Source: Serinus canaria (taxonomy: Eukaryota; Chordata; Aves; Passeriformes; Fringillidae). Taken from it: a DNA stretch of 64,000 nt. Positions 1-12,400 of this stretch are shown here, one piece after another. A program made the translations under genes and the position numbers. The notes under the pieces are model-generated. The model did no database searches. It saw only the letters and a program-made list of their open reading frames with translations, and had not been told where the DNA came from. The stretch is taken from NCBI RefSeq assembly GCF_022539315.1, contig NC_066333.1, positions 6,705,501 to 6,769,500 of the forward strand, written 5' to 3'. The first letter of the stretch is position 1, and the number at the start of each line of letters is the position of its first letter.

Positions 1-315
1 CCCAAGAGTCAGCCCTGCCCCATAGAGACTGCTCCACTCCATAGAGACAGCCCTGCCCCACAGCCAACCCCAAGAGTCAGCCCTGCCCCATAGAGACTGC
101 TCCACTCCATAGAGACAGCCCTGCCCCACAGACAACCCCAAGAGTCAGCCCTGCCCCACAGAGACTGCCCCACTCCATAGAGACAGCCCGGCCCCACAGA
201 GACAGCCCCATAGAGACAACCCCACCCCATACAGACAGCCCTGCCCCACAGACACCCCCACCCCATAGAGACAGCCCCATAGAGACAGCCCCATAGAGAC
301 AGCCCAGCCAGGTTG
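1..315. repeat. Minisatellite, 68-bp period (array enters window from the left)
   Basis: Tandem C/A-rich array built from variants of a short CATAGAGACAGCCC-like unit. The phrase CCCAAGAGTCAG recurs at positions 1, 69 and 137, giving an exact 68-bp higher-order period. After about 180 it decays into shorter units of roughly 15-20 bp. The array is already in progress at base 1, so its full length is unknown. It lies just beyond the 3' end of ZNFX1. Long open frames on the minus strand here are a by-product of the repeat. Confidence 0.93.
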
Positions 316-329
316 GCAGCGATAAACGC

Positions 330-355
330 TTTATTAAAACCATACACGCTTTATT
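330..355 (-). terminator. ZNFX1: ZNFX1 polyadenylation signals (two AATAAA hexamers)
   Basis: Read on the minus strand, AATAAA occurs at 350-355 and again at 330-335, about 85 and 105 bases after the ZNFX1 stop codon (439-441). Both sit in near-identical ACGCTTTATTA contexts on the plus strand, as if locally duplicated. This predicts a very short 3'UTR ending around 310-325, at the edge of the minisatellite. An AATAAA also exists on the plus strand at 365-370 but serves no gene seen here. Confidence 0.7.
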
Positions 356-438
356 AGTATAGAGCAATAAAACGGGGAAAGCAGCGGGGCTGTGCCCCTG
401 CGTGCGTGCCTGTGGGAAGGAGCGAGGCTCACACCCCC

Positions 439-3400
439 CTACATCAGCCGGAGCAGGTCCTCGAAGTTGAGCAGGTCGTTGGCCACCTCAGACCAGGCTG
501 CGTGGGTTGCCCTGTCCATCTCCGGGGCCAGGCTGTTGCTGCTCTCCAGAGTGTGGTTCGTGCCACCAATGACTTCGTGGCACTCAGGGCACGTGCTCTT
601 CTGCATTGCCCCCCCACACTCCCCAATTACATAGATGTGCCCATTTTTGCACTTGAACCAGTGGCCACGGGGACAGCCGATGGCACTGACAATCTGCACC
701 CGCTCAGCTTCAGAAATCCCCAGCCCTGACATGGGCAAGCTCACATTGATCTTCTTCAGGTGAGCCTTCACTGCAGCCTCATCCTCCTCTGTGAATTTCT
801 TTGTCCCTTCCAGGATCTCACGTGCACTGTTAACCTCTGCTGCGATGTCTGCGGGCATCACCCTACTTGCTTTGCACCTTGCCAAGAGGTTCAGCAAGTA
901 AGTCAGTCTCTGGATCTCAGACTGCAGGTCAGTGACCTCCTGTTCTGTAAAACTGATGCGTTGCCTATCCAACCACTTCTGCACTTCATCCAGCCTCTTT
1001 ATCAGCCCCTTCTTTTCATTCTCATCAATTTTGTTAAGAGAATTAGTTAGGTCTGCTACACGTTTGTAGAAATTAAGCAGGTTCTCAACTAGTCCGATAC
1101 TCTTTGTGGAGAGAGGAGAAGCTTTTAGTTTCTCTTGCAGCATGGCATACTTAGAGGATAGGTGATGCCTCAGAAAAAGATTCTGTGTCAGTGCAGCCTG
1201 CAGTCTCCGTCTGTTAGACTCAATTTCCTCTGCCGGGCCTTGGATTTTCTGTTTCACCCTGTTCTATCTCCTCCACCTGCCTTTTCACACTGCTGCCATA
1301 TCTCAGATTCTTTCTGATGGGTGTCTGACACAGAGGGCATACCTTCAGCTTGACAACATCATCATCTTCATCCATATAGTGGTCAAGGCCTTGAGACTCA
1401 AAGACATGGCCACAGTCTTCAAGCTGTACAAACCGAGCATCTGGGTCATCCTCAAAGCCAAAGAAGATCTGAGTGAGTTCCTCGTGGTCACAAACAAGGC
1501 ACTTCTTTGGGCAGGGCTCTCCACACAATCCAACACAGGGATGACCACAGGGCAGCATCTTCGTGCAGGGAACATTGCAGCGAGGCCTGTTGCATGGCTC
1601 AGAGCAAAGCTTGGTACACTGGTAGTGCTGGCACTGCCACTCACATGGCTCAGCACAAGGAACACAGCTTTCCCAACACTTCTTTTTGCACTTGCTGTGA
1701 ATACAATAGTTCTGACATTCCTTCTGACAAGGAGGACATTCTGTAGTACAAGGCTCTTGACACTTGTGGGAACAGATCAAGACACGCTTGCATGGGCGGT
1801 CACATGCCTTATGAAATCTTCCTCCAAAGCAAGTATGACAGGAACCTGAACATACATGACCACATGCCAGTGTGACAGAACACTTACTCTCACATTTCAC
1901 AGCCTCCTCATGTCCCATCCTAGTCATCCAGCAAGAAACTTCCTGCTCGTGGCCACATTTCAGTGTGGCTGTAACCCGTTTAGGACAGTTAATTGTGCAT
2001 TGCTGCCCACAGGAACGCATGCATGTGTGTCCACAGTTTAACTTCTTCTGGCAAGGTTCTAGGCACTCAAATTTCTGTTCTGGAATATGGCATGGCACCA
2101 TCTGTATGTGGCCACACTTAGAAAGAGTTTTCTCTACCTTCACCATACATTTTCCACAGGACTTATAACATGCCTTTGGGCAAGGGTGCCCATCTTCACA
2201 AAGTACCTTTTGACAAGGCTTCAGGCACTTGTACTCTTTGTGCTCTGGGTCATATGGGTGACATGCCCTTGCGCAAGCATGTCCACAACTCAACCTAAAC
2301 TCACAGGGACGAGTACAGCCTCCCTCCGGGACACTGCTGAAGTCTTCAGCTGTAGATACCTTTGTCTTGGTTCCAGGGTGGTTTTGACAGCAAAGCTCCA
2401 ATGACTGGCCAATGTGACCGTTCTTCCCAAGGGTTTCAATGATCTTGTTCCAGAGAGGAACCTTGCCAAGCATTCTCATGTTCCCAATACAATAGAGGCC
2501 TTTCTTAGCTCTAGACAATGCCACACATATCCGATTAGGGATCTGCAAGAACCCAGGTCTCCCCTCTTTGTTGCTCCGCACCAATGACAGCAGAATAATA
2601 TCATTCTCCTCTCCCTGGTACTTATCTACCACATGAACCTTCACACCCTCAAAGATCTTTGCTGGCATGAGGTTACGCAGACAGAAGAGCTGTCCAGTGT
2701 AAGTAGTGAGAATGGTGATCTGAGAAGGTTCATAGCCCTGACACAAGAAATACTTGCACAGTTCCACTACAAAGCGGGCCTCGTGTGGGTTCTGGTGGCT
2801 TTTCCCTTCCTGGATCTCTTGTTCAGGAACCTCATGTTCCACAAAGAAGACATTAGTTGAGACACCCTGAAACAAGAGAAAGGATGTCAGAGAGAATTCT
2901 AGTTTCTGTCACCCCAGCCTGTTTCCATGCTCCTGATTCTCCACTGACAGCAGGACTTTCAAGGAGTTGACTACAGTATGCAGTTACTGTGTACTTAGGT
3001 GATTTCCTCTTAGATTTCCATAAGCTATTAATCAAATTCCAATTTCAGGTAATATTTTAGTATCCTAATATGAAATCAGTTTCTGATTTTATTCCCCATC
3101 CTTCCACAGATGTTTTACTGTACATTTCCAGGTTATACCAAAGAAAACATGAAGTGTTAGTAACTTCTCAAAGCATATTCATGGTGTGAACAATGTCTTG
3201 TTTCGGCCCTGTGGGAGAAAGATACTAAGTTACCAGTGCACAGGGCTGTGCACTTGCCTAAAACACACTTCCTCTGTTGCTGCAATAAAAACAAAGCAGC
3301 AAGGAAGATTTCTCCTTCAACAGAAAAAACTAGGAATGCTAGGACTCCAACAGTCACTTACCAGCTCATGGTGTACAGAGTTGACTGCTCACCTCTTCAA

Positions 3401-6400
3401 AAACTGTATTTGCCATGAGTTAGCAGGGGCTTTTAATTTTTTACCTATTAACTGGAATTATTCTACCCATAAGAAATTATTGTTCTGCCTGACAAAACCC
3501 AGAGACTGATTTTAACAGGAAAGAACAGCTTTTGCAGATCAAACACAGATCTCTGGTTTTCCAAGGTAAGATTACAGAAAGATGACTGTTAATAGTTCAA
3601 AGATCCAAGAAAAGCACCAATATAGAGATACATGAAGCTCTGGTTAGGGCTTCCTCATTTGTATTTCCTCATTTCATTGAGGAAATATAAATCAGAAAAT
3701 AGGGAGTGAGTGTTAAGATGGAAGCTCAGTACCATTAAGGAAGAGGCAAAGACTGACACTTCTGACTGATACTCAAGGCAAGCATTCTAATAACTTATTA
3801 AATTCTGGCTGTTTATTGTGCATGTTAGATAATAAATGATGACTTTATACTTGTAAGCTGCATAGATCTTCTTTGCAGATGTTGTTTATTGGAAAGACCA
3901 AGGAAAAAGACTTCCAGTAATCCTGTCACCTATTTTATGTTGGAATTTCAATATTTAAGTCTTTCATTTAAGATTTCTTCCTAGCTTTCAAACTCCTACA
4001 ATTCGTTTGCTCCCTCTTCCATTTTTTACTGTTATTTTAAAGTCATTGGAATTGGATCTATTTCCACTGTCCACCATCACTAATGCCAGAAGAACTACAC
4101 ATTACTTATGTAATTCTATATGTACAATTCCTTGATTCAGGTATAAATTTCAACAAGTGAATTTGATCTAAGAATTTGAAATCCTTGAACAGTACAGTTT
4201 ACAGAAACTCACTTAGCCAGTAACAGGGGACAAAAGCCTGGATTGCTGAAAACTCACTTTTATGTTCTCATATTCCAGGACAGAGGGATGGTTCTCCAGT
4301 TTCTCGTATATATGAGGACTGATAAGCTGGGCAATTTCAGGGCGCATGCGGTGCTGAAACACAAAACAGTTTTATCAGTCTTGAGAAAGGAGCATCATAT
4401 TTCCCTGTCAATATTCTTTTGCTCCACTGTACAGACAGTGGCTGAATACAAGACAAGGATGACTTTTCAATAAGAGACAAAAAGAGAGCACTTCCCAATC
4501 TCTGCTCTTCTTCACCCCATTGCTGACACCACCAACAACTGCAGGAGTGATAGTAGCAGAGCATCTTCAAGAAAATCTCTTGATAAGGTTGTTGCACAAT
4601 AGTGCTGGTTTCAGAGCAAATCTAAGCACACTTATAGATAACAAAAGTCAGCACCTCATCCTAACTACTAAATGAGCTCTTTCAGGTACCTTTAACACAG
4701 GACTGCTGGTGGTAGAATTAACTTCCCCAGGCACCAAGTTAGATGATTAGAGCAATTTAGCAGGAAGCATCCTGAGAAGAATTGTGCCATTTCACTCTGC
4801 AAAGTTGTGGAAGTTTCAGTTGTCAAAATAAACCATGTCCTTCACACAAAAACATGAGAACCACAGTGCTGTGGACAATATCACTAAATAACTGAAAACA
4901 TTCTGGAACTCTGTATCAGTTTGACAGCTCCTACCACTCTTTTCAGAAGTTAGAACATTCTTTTCTTTTAGGCTGCTCTTACAGTAGAAATATAAACTTA
5001 AGTGTATTACAGACTTAAAACAACCTAAATACAAATGCCATGAAGTTTTTTATAGTTCGTTCTTACTTGGTACTTCAGACAGACAAAGGGGAAATCCACT
5101 TTGATCAGACGTTCAAAGAGAGAGACTTCAAGGTTGAAGTTCTTGGCCAGGTCATATACATTTGCACTAGGCTGCAACTGAAAGAGAAGGCATAGGAGGT
5201 CCATGTTTTGGCACTTTTCCTATGTGTAAGTAGGATTTTTCACTCTCATTTTTTTGTGACTGGTCTCCCACTGAAAGGCCAGTGACTGGATTCTTGCAGA
5301 AGTGCTAAACATCGAAGCTAGATACAGTCACAAAGCACATCTAAAATTGTATCAGTTCAACTAAAACACAAGTCCCACAGGAGCCCTACTCTAAAACTAC
5401 AGGAGACAGGATCTGGGGTATCTGTGGAAGTTGGGGAGCAACAAGCCTTGGCAATTTTCCCACACAGCGCTTGGTTAGATGGTTCTTGTTCATTAACCCA
5501 GCAGACAGAGATGTTAGTCATGAAAGTTACCTGCTGGTGATCTCCAATGAGGATGAGGTGCTGGCACTTGCTACTCAGAGTAGTAATGGTGTGAGCCTCA
5601 AGCACCTCTGCTGCCTCTTCTACAATGACAATTTGTGGCTCTATGTACTGCAAGATCTGTCGATATTTTGCAGCACCTGAGCAAGGACAGAAGATAAACC
5701 TTAGGATATACTGCATTCAAGCAGTAAGGCAAGACTTTTCACAGAGGGGAGTAGGCTCTGTCTCAGAAAAACTGGGGTTCTTCTCAAGATTCCCCATTTC
5801 AACACTTGGCTTTCTGAATTTTAAAACAGCACCATACCAGGGATGGCTTCTATATGAAGAATTATTAAGGAAGGCAGGTGGGGATTAGTCCTAGGCCTGC
5901 CTTGGTCCTTTTTTCAATGCAGAAGAAACACTCAATGCATTGTTCTACAGACATAAATAAGCCTAAATTGTCTCTCCAAACGGACATACTACAATGACCT
6001 TGACACTACATCTCCAGAAGGTGCTGTGGGACTAGCAATACAGGTATTAGCTGTGCCTTACTAAGGCACAAGTGCTGCAGTTCCTTTAGAACAATGCAGC
6101 TCGAGAGAGGGGAGTGCAAAATGGTACAGAAGCTGCTCATGCCACTAATTAACAACTCTCACAACAGCCCCATTTGCAAAGGGAGTCACTGATTAAAAAG
6201 GCTCCAGACTAATGCAGAGCCTGGCCCAGGTTCTGAAGCAACACATGATACTAATCTTTCAGCAAAAAGGTTTTTTAAACATGATTGTAAGCAATACAAT
6301 ACTGGTTTGCTTCCCAACTGCTCTGCACCTGTAGTTGTCATCCCCACAATTCTGGTGCTACGGAGAATGCAGAGATCTTGCTCCAGCTTCAGTTCTTTCA

Positions 6401-9400
6401 GTTTTCTGGCTGCTGCCTGATACTGCTCTTCATGGTCCCGGATGCTGTCTTGAATAAAACCCTGGTAAGTCTGCAGCCAAAGCCTGGGAAGAAAGTGCCA
6501 TCATCACACACTGCAAGGAAAACAGGATGGTGATACACAGGTTCCGAGTGGATTCAGCTCAAAACTTCTGCCATGCCTTTTGGGAGACAGGTTATTACCA
6601 TCTGTACTTAGTCCTGAACATGTACAAATGCAGGCCATGACATTGCTTCCCATGCAGTACAAGGAAGGTAAGAACAAGCATGTTCAAAGAAGGAACTGAA
6701 CAGGTACAGACAGAAACATCATGGCTTGTTTGCACACTGGAATGATCCTAGGAAACACCTGCCTGACAAGCCCTGCAAAATAGCTTTGTCACCTGTAAAG
6801 CCTCCAGCGAGAGTTCAGGTCAAGTTGCCACACATCCTGAACAGCATTGGCCTCTAACTCTGTCATTGCGTTCAGTTTACGGAGCTCAACCTTCATCTTC
6901 TGCATAATTTTTCTCCTCTGGCCACGAGTTATCTGCAAAAAAAGAAAAAAAAAGTGCCCCAATAAGTGTGGTATTCACATGCCCTCTGAACAGAGAGAAA
7001 CCTGTGAGACAAGCAGAGAAGAAGGAAAACACAATTCTTATCTCGCTTGCTGTGCCTGTGTTGTGCTAAAGTAGAATGCAATATGGAGATTGTTTACGCA
7101 AAGTGAAGATGCTTTGTTCCCTTGGCCTAGCAGGGCCAAGAAGTGTGTGTGTGTGTGGGACTGTCACGGGACAGTCAGGAGAGAAGGAGAGATGAGTGCT
7201 GTTCTGTGCAGTTGTGAGCAAGAGTGAGTGCCTGGCAGATTCAGTTTAGATACAATGTACATAGTATAATAAAGTAATTCATTAGCCTTCTGATGATGGA
7301 GTCAGACGCATCATTTTCTCTCCCCTCGCCTTCGTCGGAGTCACTGTTGATTTACAATAAATAAGCACTTACAGCACAAAGATTCCTTTGTGTTAGCATC
7401 CCCGTGTTATTCTTTACACAGTCATGCTAATGCATGCAGTTACCTCCCACCGCATGTTCTCCTGCCATGGTTGAGCTTTTCCTTCTTCCTGGTCCAGCTT
7501 CATAGCCAACATGGAACGGGCTATTTCATGAACACTGTCATCCTCCTTCTCCCTCCTCCAATAGTTTGCTATCATTTCATCCTCAATCACTCTCTCATCT
7601 TCAATCAGGTCAGCCATCTCTGGGATCGCCAAAAGCTCCTCTTCTTCTTCAACTTCCTTCTCCTCCTCTCCCTCCTGCTGACCACCTGTAGAGTCACCAG
7701 TTGCATGAAGTAAGCCACAGCCACTCTGTCAGTGCAGCAGTCAGATCACTACATTGAAATGAGGGTTAATCTTCTTTCCATTCCCTCACAATATCACACA
7801 TCATTCAGTGCCTGTTAAGTAGCAGTGTCTCTTTACTGGCACACATACCCTGCTTAGCTTAGGTAAACGCACTTGTAAAAAATGTGTGGCGGGTGGCCGT
7901 CTTTCTGGTGTTTGTTTTTTTGGTTTTGTTTGTTTTACCTGGATTTTCAGCCGATATATTCTCTGCAGCATTCTGGGTGAAGGCAGATACACCAAGTCCC
8001 AGCCACTCCAGAATCAGTGAGTGTTGTGAATCAATGTAGTAAAACTCAGTGTCCTCCTAATACAGGGAAAATCAAATAAGCCAGGCCTATTGCACTTCAG
8101 AGTCTTACCATGATGCCAAAGCAGCACCTTACAGCAGTGGCAACTAGGACAAGTCCCTCCAAGACACCCTCCTGAACTAGAAAGTCCAAGCAGACCCAGA
8201 TCTTCAGAAAGGGTACCCCTCCTCCCTTCAGTTTAAGAGGCTTTCCTTTGGGTACTTGCATTTTTATGCTGCTAAAGATCACTTAGAATCTCTGCAGTTT
8301 AAAGGAGCAAAATTCAAAGCCCCTGCCTGTCTAAACTACTGCCATTTGGCACAACTTGCTGTTCACTCCCTTACTTTCCCAGTAACCAAATGATGCTAAA
8401 AAAGATGCCTGCTGAGGGAACCTCAGGCCCTTTAGCAGAAAAGATGGTAAGCATGCACGGGGACTGCTTGACTCAGAAGAAAGGGACCTTTCTTACCAGA
8501 GCCCTTCTCAGGCTGGCCCAGTGCTGGGGTGCCATGTGCCATTTCAAGTAGCGCTCATGCAGAACTCCGTAGGCCGTGCACTCCAACCGCTTCGCTCCTT
8601 CAAGGAGACCCTCCTCAGCCTCCTTCATCTTATTTATTATCTACTCGTAACAAAGACAAGGGAGGCAGTGTCACACTCAGAATAACAAAGTTCACTAACA
8701 GCAGGACAAAAAACTGACAGAAGAATTAAGAGGCCAAATTCAGTGTAAAACAAGGTGAAAGGCCACATGTGGGGGAGGTTTATTATTCCTTCAATGCACA
8801 GGCAACCCAGTCCCAGCATCTCCCAGGAGGTCTGTACATACATATTCAGAGTCTCTGAAGAGGTCCTCTGGGAAGTCAAATCTGCTGGTATGCTTCCTCA
8901 GCTCCTTCAAGGTGAACCTCTGCAGGGCTGCACTGCTACTCCTGCCCCCAACGCGCACTATCCCACCTAATTCAAATGAGAGTATTCCTGTGAATAAAAA
9001 AGAAATATTAGAACTAAAGGGCCAAACTCAGTTTTGAGCAGGTAGGAAAAATACCCTTTGACTGCAAATCCTACAGTGGTTTGCTCTGAGTGAAGTTCTT
9101 TAATCTATGTCAATGGGGCTAGAGTCACTAAAAAGAATCAAACCAAAATGCAGGTTACCATGCCATACGATGAGCAGAGTAAGAGTTATAGTATAGTTTC
9201 TAATTACAGGCTCCAACAACAGGTTGACCAGAGAATTTGTGGCTGCACTATCACTTGAAGGGTTCAAGGCCAGGCTGGACAGAGCTTGGAGCAACCTTGT
9301 CTAGTGGAAGGTATCCCTGTCCACAGCAGGTGGGTTGGAACTAGATGATCTTTAAGGTCTTTCCAATCCAAACCCTTCTATGATTCTATGACTATACCAC

Positions 9401-12400
9401 CATCCTGCTTGCAGGTACTCTTACCTTCTAAGAACTGATCCAGTGCATGGTTAGTATAGCAGACTATAAGGATGGGACGCTTCCAGAGGCTTTGCCACAC
9501 GTGATCATTAGTCAAGAGAGCCTGAACAATCTTCAAACCCACATAAGTCTTCCCTGAAAGACAAGCTTAGAATCAGAAAAGGGTAATCCACCCTCTATGA
9601 GTGCCTTGAAACATAGAAATCAGCAAAAACAGATTTAAGATTTATTTCCAGGCTGCCAATCTGGTCTGTACCAAGAGAACTGACTCCAGGGGTAACTATC
9701 TTACAAAATGTAGACAAAGTAACATGATACTAACATTCCAGCCTGTAGCTAAGCAAGGCCACAGTCTGCAAGAATGTTATTTTTTGGATAATACACCAGA
9801 CCGGGACACAGGGTTTCCTCTCCCACTGCATCCTCCAGCCCACTCAGATACTGGCATCATAGATGACATTTGGCTGCACACGAAATATCCACATACTATT
9901 GGAATACAAACACTGGTGCTTGTTAAATTCAGGAACCATTTAAAACAATTCCAGTCCATCTTGTAATACTTTATTCACGCAATGGTTCATGGCTGAATGT
10001 TCCCAAAGCTCTAACATGAAGTGAAGACAAGTAGGAGAGTGCTGCACAGAAAGAAGGACCAAGTTCTCAAAGGCCACTGTAAACTTCTTTACCCCAATAT
10101 ACAAGCACAGCCAACAGTGCAGTTGGTGTCTATTTGCATGTAGGTGGGCAAAGATCAGATGTGGCTATTTGAGGATATTTAACTGTCTCCACAGCTCACA
10201 CTAACTGGGTGACTCAAGCATCTATTATGCACAGGACTAAAGCTTTGGAGACAGTACAGCTGGCTTTCTCTGAAGTTAATCTCCCTAGATGGGGAAATCA
10301 ACAAGAACTTCTTAAATTACAGAGCCTTTAAGCAAATATGTCTCACCAGTGCCAGGAGGTCCTTGGATGATAGCCAGCTCATTGGTGAGTGCAAGATTCA
10401 ATGCCTGCATCTGAGATTCATCTAATTTCAAATCTTCCATTGAAAGCCATTGACTGGGATCTAGAATTTTGACACTTCTCAAACTACCAGGGCACTTCTC
10501 TTTATGTGAAGTCTTCACCAAGGGTGCAAGGTTGTAGGCAGTATCCCATGTCAGGTATGCCGGCTCCTTCACCTGTGCATCACATTCCACAATGTACTTC
10601 TGGAATGGGATATCTTCTTCCCGCATTTTCTGCAACCCTTCTAGCACATGCCGATAGGCCTCAAAATAGGCAGTTGTCTCTACCATGAGGAAAGAGTCTG
10701 AGGGTTGAAACTGTCCTGGCAATGGCTGGCTGTCTGCATCAAAAAACAGCTCCACAATCCCATTGACAAGATCTGCAGCATTACGATTAGAAACGGTGGC
10801 AAAAAGGAATGTTTCAAAGTGATCTTGGGACATGCAGACAAGGGATCCATACAGCAATCGTTTGGAATTCTGCCATTGTACAAACCTCAGTGGTTTTGTG
10901 TCAAACTGGACCTTGTAAGCAATGCCATCTGGGGTACAAGATGGGGCAATAATCCGTGCATCAAAGTAGATCCTTATATCATCAAATTTCTTCCTTCTTA
11001 AATTTCTGTCCTGGAGGTTCTGCAAAACCTCCATGATACCTTCCCTTAAAGGCCTTACAAAGTCTTCTCTCAAAAGTCGGAAGTGGGTGTCAAGATAAAT
11101 ACTGGTGCTTTCATATTTTCCAAAAACAAAATTGGGACGTAGAAAGGGTTTTTCATTACCGTGTATCTCATTATATGTTGGATAAATGCTCATGAAACGA
11201 TAGCTTTCTGCTTGCCCATCTTGAGGCTGCACAAATGTACACTTATCAGCCCTCAGGGTGCCTTCACGTCTCTTCTCCTGCAGATGCTGCATGAGCATCT
11301 GGACTTGATCGAGATTCTTCTCTGTCTCTTCTGTGATGTTCACACCAAAAGCTCTCAGGGCACCTATGGATGCTGTCAAGACTGTCAAGAGAAGGGAGAC
11401 TTTCTGCACAGAGCTGGCTGGGAAAGTACTTATCAGGTGCTGAAGAAGTAAAATGATGTTGCTGATATGCTCAGGATACTCACGGCGTACAGTAGGATCT
11501 ATTTCTGTTACCATGTCAGACACATACTGTGGCAGACAGACCTTGAGAAAGTTGGACTCCTTCACAACCCCAAGAATGTGTTGGACACTCTGTCTATCCA
11601 TTTGGGAACTGCATGCTTTCTGAAGCACCTGGCAAATGAGCTGAACAAAATTGCGGCTCATGGTTGTTTGGGAAAGAAGTTCCTTCAACCCTGAATTGGA
11701 AGCAAGTGTGATGACAACTTCTGAGGGGTCTTTCTCAAGGAGACTTTCAAGGAATTTATAGCCAATCCTTCTGGCTTGCCGAGGCTGCTCACGGTGGTGG
11801 GCACCACCTGGGGTAGCATTCTGGTAGAAATGAGGATTCTCCCGAGGTTGCATCCTCCATGTGCTACCTTCATTTTCCCACCTATTCCTCAGCCCTCTCC
11901 CTCTAGCTCCTCCCTGAGCTTGTCCACCTTGATACCTCCTTCCCCTGCCTCCATTTTCTTGCTCATTCCAGGGTCCTCTGGTCCTCTCATGGGCTTGTCC
12001 ACGCTGACACCTTCTTCCTCTAAATGCATTTTCTTGCTCATTCCAGGGTCCTCTGCCCCTCTCATGTGTTTGTCCACCTTGATACCTCATTGTCCTTCCC
12101 TCATTCTCTTGTTTCATCCAGAATCCTGTGGCTTCACTGCTGGCCTGTTCATCTTGGATTCTTGGATTCTTACTTGATTGAGGAACCTTTGAAATCCAGC
12201 CACCAAACTCCTCTTCTCTTCGCCCATGTAGAAGGGTATAATCACTGTCTTGGAGGCTTTCCCCTAATTCAGGTGCCTGGCCTGGTACCTTATTTGTTCT
12301 GTTTCTGCCTCTTCCTATAAAGCCAGTGCCCAAACGAAGTGAATGCCCTTTAAAAAAGCAGAAAAAAAGACACTCCATAATTATAAATCAACCAAATTAA

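Noticed and set aside
10312..10346. Continuation of the ZNFX1 exon 2 frame past GPPGTG as [11 protein letters not shown]
   Set aside because: Intron read-through: a GTGAGA donor follows GGCACTG, and the true GKTYVGLK continues in exon 3 at 9553.
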